This document shows, piece by piece, positions 54,704 through 57,944 of a stretch of DNA of 57,944 nt (its first letter is position 1; each line of letters starts with the position of its first letter). Location: assembly GCA_025923075.1 (NCBI GenBank), contig JAICGN010000015.1, forward strand, positions 1-57,944, written 5' to 3'. This DNA comes from Chitinophagaceae bacterium (GTDB taxonomy: Bacteria > Bacteroidota > Bacteroidia > Chitinophagales > Chitinophagaceae). A program made the position numbers and the translations under genes. The notes under the pieces were generated by a model that saw nothing but the letters and a program-made list of their open reading frames with translations, was not told the DNA's origin and made no database searches.

Positions 54704-54816
54704 TCTCCGAGGAGACAAATATCTATAGAAATATGGTTAACGATGTTCAACTCCTATAGGAGTTGAATTTCTTATATTGATTTCTTTCTATAAATAGTAA
54801 ACTCCTTCGGAGTTTA
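54704..54816. repeat. Three CTCC/GGAG hairpins downstream of leuS
   Basis: TCTCC-GA-GGAGA (54704-54715), a palindrome TTCAACTCC-TATA-GGAGTTGAA (54746-54767) and TAAACTCC-TTC-GGAGTTTA (54798-54816). The stems share CTCC/GGAG and are spaced by CTATAGAAAT-like words. None has a strong T-run. Confidence 0.65.
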
Positions 54817-54843
54817 GTTGATCATTAAAATATATAAATGGCA

Positions 54844-54873
54844 TTGCTGAAATGATATTGTTTCGTAGTTTTC
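54844..54873 (+). promoter_or_regulatory. Possible promoter of the tricorn-like gene
   Basis: TTG (54844-54846), 19 bp, TAGTTTTC (54866-54873) differs from the consensus in the last base. The start site would be near 54879. Confidence 0.35.
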
Positions 54874-54891
54874 GCCACTAAATTTTCATCA

Positions 54892-57800
54892 ATGAAACGT
54901 CTTTCTTTATCATTCGTACTGTGTTTTACCGCTATTCTCTTGTGTTCACAAACCAACAGCTACTTTTTATCAAACCCTTGTCTCACTCCCGATGGGCAAA
55001 CTGTAATATTTTCTTTTGAAGGAGATCTGTGGAAAGCTAATGTGAATGATGGCAATGCAACCCGCCTGACGGCTATGCAGGGTTATGAAACTTCATCTCG
55101 TGTTTCGCCGGATGGGAAATGGATCGCGTTTACAGGAAATCAATATGGCAACCCTGACGTGTATGTTATCCCTGCAAGTGGAGGTGAGGTTAAGCAAATA
55201 ACCTATCATAGCGGGATTGATGAGGTAACGAGCTGGGGTTGGGATTCAAAGACAGTTTATTTTAACAGTAACCGGTTTAATCGCTTTGCGGGTTTTAAAG
55301 TAAGTGCAGATGGCGGCACACCACAACGGGTTTTCGGTGATAATTTTTTTCAATATGATCATACCCTTGTTGAACATCCGGTATCCGGTGAAATATATTT
55401 CAGTGATTCATGGGAAAGCATTAACCAGGTTCAACGTAAGCGGTATAAAGGCCCTTTCAATCCCGATATTCAATCTTATAATCTAAAGACAAAACAGCAT
55501 AAAAAATACACGAACTGGGAAGGAAAGGATTTCGCTGCAACGATCGATAAAAATGGAAATATCTATTTTATTTCAGATGAAGCAAACGGGGAATACAATC
55601 TTTATACAATTGATAATGGAAAAAAGATCGCCCTGACAAAGTTTTCTTCATCTATAAAAACGCCTATTGTAAATGCCAATGGCGGAAAAATTGTTTTTGA
55701 AAAAGATTACCAGCTCTGGATATATGATGTAAAGTCCGCTAAGGAAAGCAAACTGAATGTTTCCATCATCCGCAATAATGTTTTACCGAAGGAAAAAGAT
55801 TTTGAAGTGAAGGGAAATATCTCTGATTACGATGTGTCACCGGATGGAAAGAAATTGGCTTTTGTTTCCCGGGGCGAATTGTTTGTAAGTGACGTGGAGG
55901 GAAAATTCATTCAGCAGGTGAATCGTGGTAACGCAGACAGAGTGGGCGAAGTAAAATGGATGAGTGACAATAAAACTTTATTATTTAATCAAACAACTGC
56001 TGATGGCTACTACAATTGGTTTACTGTAAGAGCTGATAGCAGTCGTGGGGTTAAGCAACATACAAATGATAAAAAAAATAATCGAAGGGTCACATTAAAT
56101 AGAAAAAGAACGCAAGCTGTTTATTTGTGTGGCCGCGATGAATTACGGCTGATGGACTTAAAAACTATGCAGAGTAAAACAATTGTAAGGGATGAATTCT
56201 GGGCGTTTCAAAACAGTGACCCGGGTTTTTCACCTAATGATGAATATGTTTTGTTTAATGCTGTTCGCAATTTCGAGCAGGATATTTTTGTTCATCATAT
56301 TAGAGAGAATAAAACAATCAATCTCACAAATACGGACGTAACTGAGATTTGGCCTGTATGGTCAGGCGATGGGAAATATATTTATTTCACATCACAACGC
56401 TTAAAACCTTCTTATCCTTTTGGAATCCCTAATTCAAGAGTTTACAGGGTATCGCTCGAAAAACTGGACGAACCCTACCGGATAGATAAATACAACGAAC
56501 TTTTCAAAGAGGAAAAAAAGGATACAACAAAAAAAACTACTAATACTGATTCAATAAAATCAATTGTAATAGATACCGATTTGATACTAGAACGATTTGA
56601 ACAAATCAGTCCTTCAATTGGAGCGCAATTCATGGAGGTTGTTTTTCAAAAAGGGGATAAGACCACGGTTATATATAGAAGTAATCATGGGGAGGGGAGA
56701 ACTGCGATCTGGAAAACCGTAATAGAACCTTTTGAACAGAATAAGACTGAAAAAATTGCAGGAACCGATAATGTAGGAAGTTTCAGTACGATTGAAGTCA
56801 ATGATAAGTTTTATGTATTATTTAATGGGAACATTAACAAATTGAACCTCGAGCAGAATAAGGTTGATCCGATCAGCATTAGTTATACTTTCAGAAGAAA
56901 TCTTTCGGAAGAATTCAATCAGATGTTTTATGAAACATGGGCTCAAATGGAAGAAGGTTATTATGATGATAAGTTTCATGGCCTGGATTGGAAAAAAACA
57001 AGGGATTACTACAAACAATTCTTACCTCATCTAAATAACCGGGCTGACTTGAGAACAATGCTGAATGACCTGCTTGGTGAATTGAATTCTTCACACCAGG
57101 GCTTCGGAACATTTGGGGCGGATGAAACGATTGCATTGCAAAACCAAACTATGGAAACCGGGATCATTTTTGAAAATGATGATCCCTATAAAGTAAAATA
57201 TATAGCAAGACGTTCAGTTGCCGATAGAAAATCAATTGATATCAGGCCCGGCGATGTTTTGGTGAAAGTGAATGATGATGCAGTAGATAAAAAAATGGAT
57301 AGAAATTATTATTTCACTCTTCCTTCAAGAGACAGGGAGTTGAGATTGAGTTTTAACCGCGGAGGGCAGATGGTGAATGTAAAAATTCATCCCCAGGCTA
57401 CTTTATTTAATAATCTTTATGATGAATGGGTTGATGCTAACCAAAAACGCGTTGATGAAAAGGGAAAGGGGAGAATTGCTTATGGCTATATGAAGAATAT
57501 GGGACAGTTTGAACTTGACCAGTTCATCATCGATATGACGCGTGAGTTGAATAACAAAGAGGCATTGATATTTGATCTGCGTTACAACACCGGCGGTAAT
57601 GTGCACGATGAAGTCTTGAAGTTCTTGAGCCAGCGCAGTTATCTGCAATGGAAATACCGTGAAGGGCAGTTAACACCTCAATCAAACTTTTCTCCTGCTG
57701 ATAAGCCGATCGTTCTATTGATCAATGAGCAATCATTGAGTGATGCAGAAATGACTTCACAAGGATTTAAAGCATTAAAACTTGGAAAGATCATTGGCAA

Positions 57801-57944
57801 TGAGACTTATCGCTGGATAATCTTTACAAGTGGAATCGGCCTGGTTGATGGCTCAAATGTTCGGATGCCCGCATGGGGTTGTTATACACTTGACGGAAAA
57901 GATATGGAAATGAGTGGCGTGCAGCCCGATATTCTGGTCATCAA
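54892..57944 (+). CDS. Tricorn-like S41 protease (partial, runs off the window)
   Basis: At least 1017 residues, open to the window end. Signal peptide MKRLSLSFVLCFTAILLCSQ, then beta-propeller repeats of the PD40 kind (SPDGKWIAFTGN, VSPDGKKLAFVSRG, WSGDGKYIYFTSQR) to about residue 500, a low-complexity Lys/Thr patch (KKDTTKKTTNTDS), a helical cap, a PDZ-like domain (about 755-835) and the S41 core. Catalytic residues by analogy to tricorn: Ser734-His735 (LNSSHQG), Ser950 (SLSDAE) and Glu1006 (DMEMSGVQPD). It would degrade peptides in the periplasm. The few C-terminal residues are missing. Confidence 0.9.
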   Translation, partial: MKRLSLSFVLCFTAILLCSQTNSYFLSNPCLTPDGQTVIFSFEGDLWKANVNDGNATRLTAMQGYETSSRVSPDGKWIAFTGNQYGNPDVYVIPASGGEVKQITYHSGIDEVTSWGWDSKTVYFNSNRFNRFAGFKVSADGGTPQRVFGDNFFQYDHTLVEHPVSGEIYFSDSWESINQVQRKRYKGPFNPDIQSYNLKTKQHKKYTNWEGKDFAATIDKNGNIYFISDEANGEYNLYTIDNGKKIALTKFSSSIKTPIVNANGGKIVFEKDYQLWIYDVKSAKESKLNVSIIRNNVLPKEKDFEVKGNISDYDVSPDGKKLAFVSRGELFVSDVEGKFIQQVNRGNADRVGEVKWMSDNKTLLFNQTTADGYYNWFTVRADSSRGVKQHTNDKKNNRRVTLNRKRTQAVYLCGRDELRLMDLKTMQSKTIVRDEFWAFQNSDPGFSPNDEYVLFNAVRNFEQDIFVHHIRENKTINLTNTDVTEIWPVWSGDGKYIYFTSQRLKPSYPFGIPNSRVYRVSLEKLDEPYRIDKYNELFKEEKKDTTKKTTNTDSIKSIVIDTDLILERFEQISPSIGAQFMEVVFQKGDKTTVIYRSNHGEGRTAIWKTVIEPFEQNKTEKIAGTDNVGSFSTIEVNDKFYVLFNGNINKLNLEQNKVDPISISYTFRRNLSEEFNQMFYETWAQMEEGYYDDKFHGLDWKKTRDYYKQFLPHLNNRADLRTMLNDLLGELNSSHQGFGTFGADETIALQNQTMETGIIFENDDPYKVKYIARRSVADRKSIDIRPGDVLVKVNDDAVDKKMDRNYYFTLPSRDRELRLSFNRGGQMVNVKIHPQATLFNNLYDEWVDANQKRVDEKGKGRIAYGYMKNMGQFELDQFIIDMTRELNNKEALIFDLRYNTGGNVHDEVLKFLSQRSYLQWKYREGQLTPQSNFSPADKPIVLLINEQSLSDAEMTSQGFKALKLGKIIGNETYRWIIFTSGIGLVDGSNVRMPAWGCYTLDGKDMEMSGVQPDILVI

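Overview
The window looks like a chromosomal segment of a Bacteroidota bacterium, most likely from the Chitinophagaceae. The evidence is several type IX secretion (T9SS) C-terminal sorting domains, TonB-dependent receptors with carboxypeptidase-regulatory plugs, the ftsX-DUF3098-uppP gene order, the insertion in ATP synthase alpha that is usual in this phylum, and promoters of the TTTG-N20-TAnnTTTG type. The family-level call is inference. I saw no tRNA, rRNA, CRISPR array, transposase or phage gene.

Layout. 1-3700: the F1Fo ATP synthase operon, end of atpB then atpE, atpF, atpH, atpA, with spacers swollen by short repeats and no atpG after atpA. 3835-7008: a secreted TPR-CHAT (caspase-like) protein. 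7179-11729: a likely five-gene operon of a TonB-type receptor, a periplasmic protein, two related membrane proteins and a small winged-helix regulator. 11877-15038 (minus): two tandemly duplicated T9SS proteins that share leader, C-terminus and 3' UTR but not the N-terminal domain. 15315-17793: an ABC exporter with a LolA-like protein. 18027-20807: an outer-membrane beta-barrel receptor. 20866-22522 (minus): a 44-aa secreted peptide and pdxA.

22740-39122 is a cell-surface block. Two T9SS-secreted PQQ-type (soluble glucose dehydrogenase-like) enzymes flank a TonB-dependent receptor that resembles the PQQ importer PqqU/YncD. Then come a 1583-aa repeat protein, a small secreted beta protein and another T9SS protein. 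I read 22740-31511 as a candidate system for scavenging a cofactor and using it in surface sugar oxidation.

39217-57944 is mostly housekeeping: rsmA, a 2-hydroxyacid dehydrogenase, greA (with an attenuator-like hairpin in its leader), a HIT protein, an OmpH/Skp-like chaperone, an M20 peptidase, ruvC, a flippase-like protein, a DUF3108 protein, an MBL hydrolase, an Atg22-like MFS protein, uppP, a DUF3098 protein, ftsX, leuS and the start of a tricorn-like protease.

Small repeats are a theme of the non-coding DNA. A hairpin family (CTCCCC-TTT-GGGGAG type) occurs six times, once in frame inside leuS. A second family (AAGAGTGCGACGCAACG) occurs three times. Several spacers are built from one short word repeated with variations.
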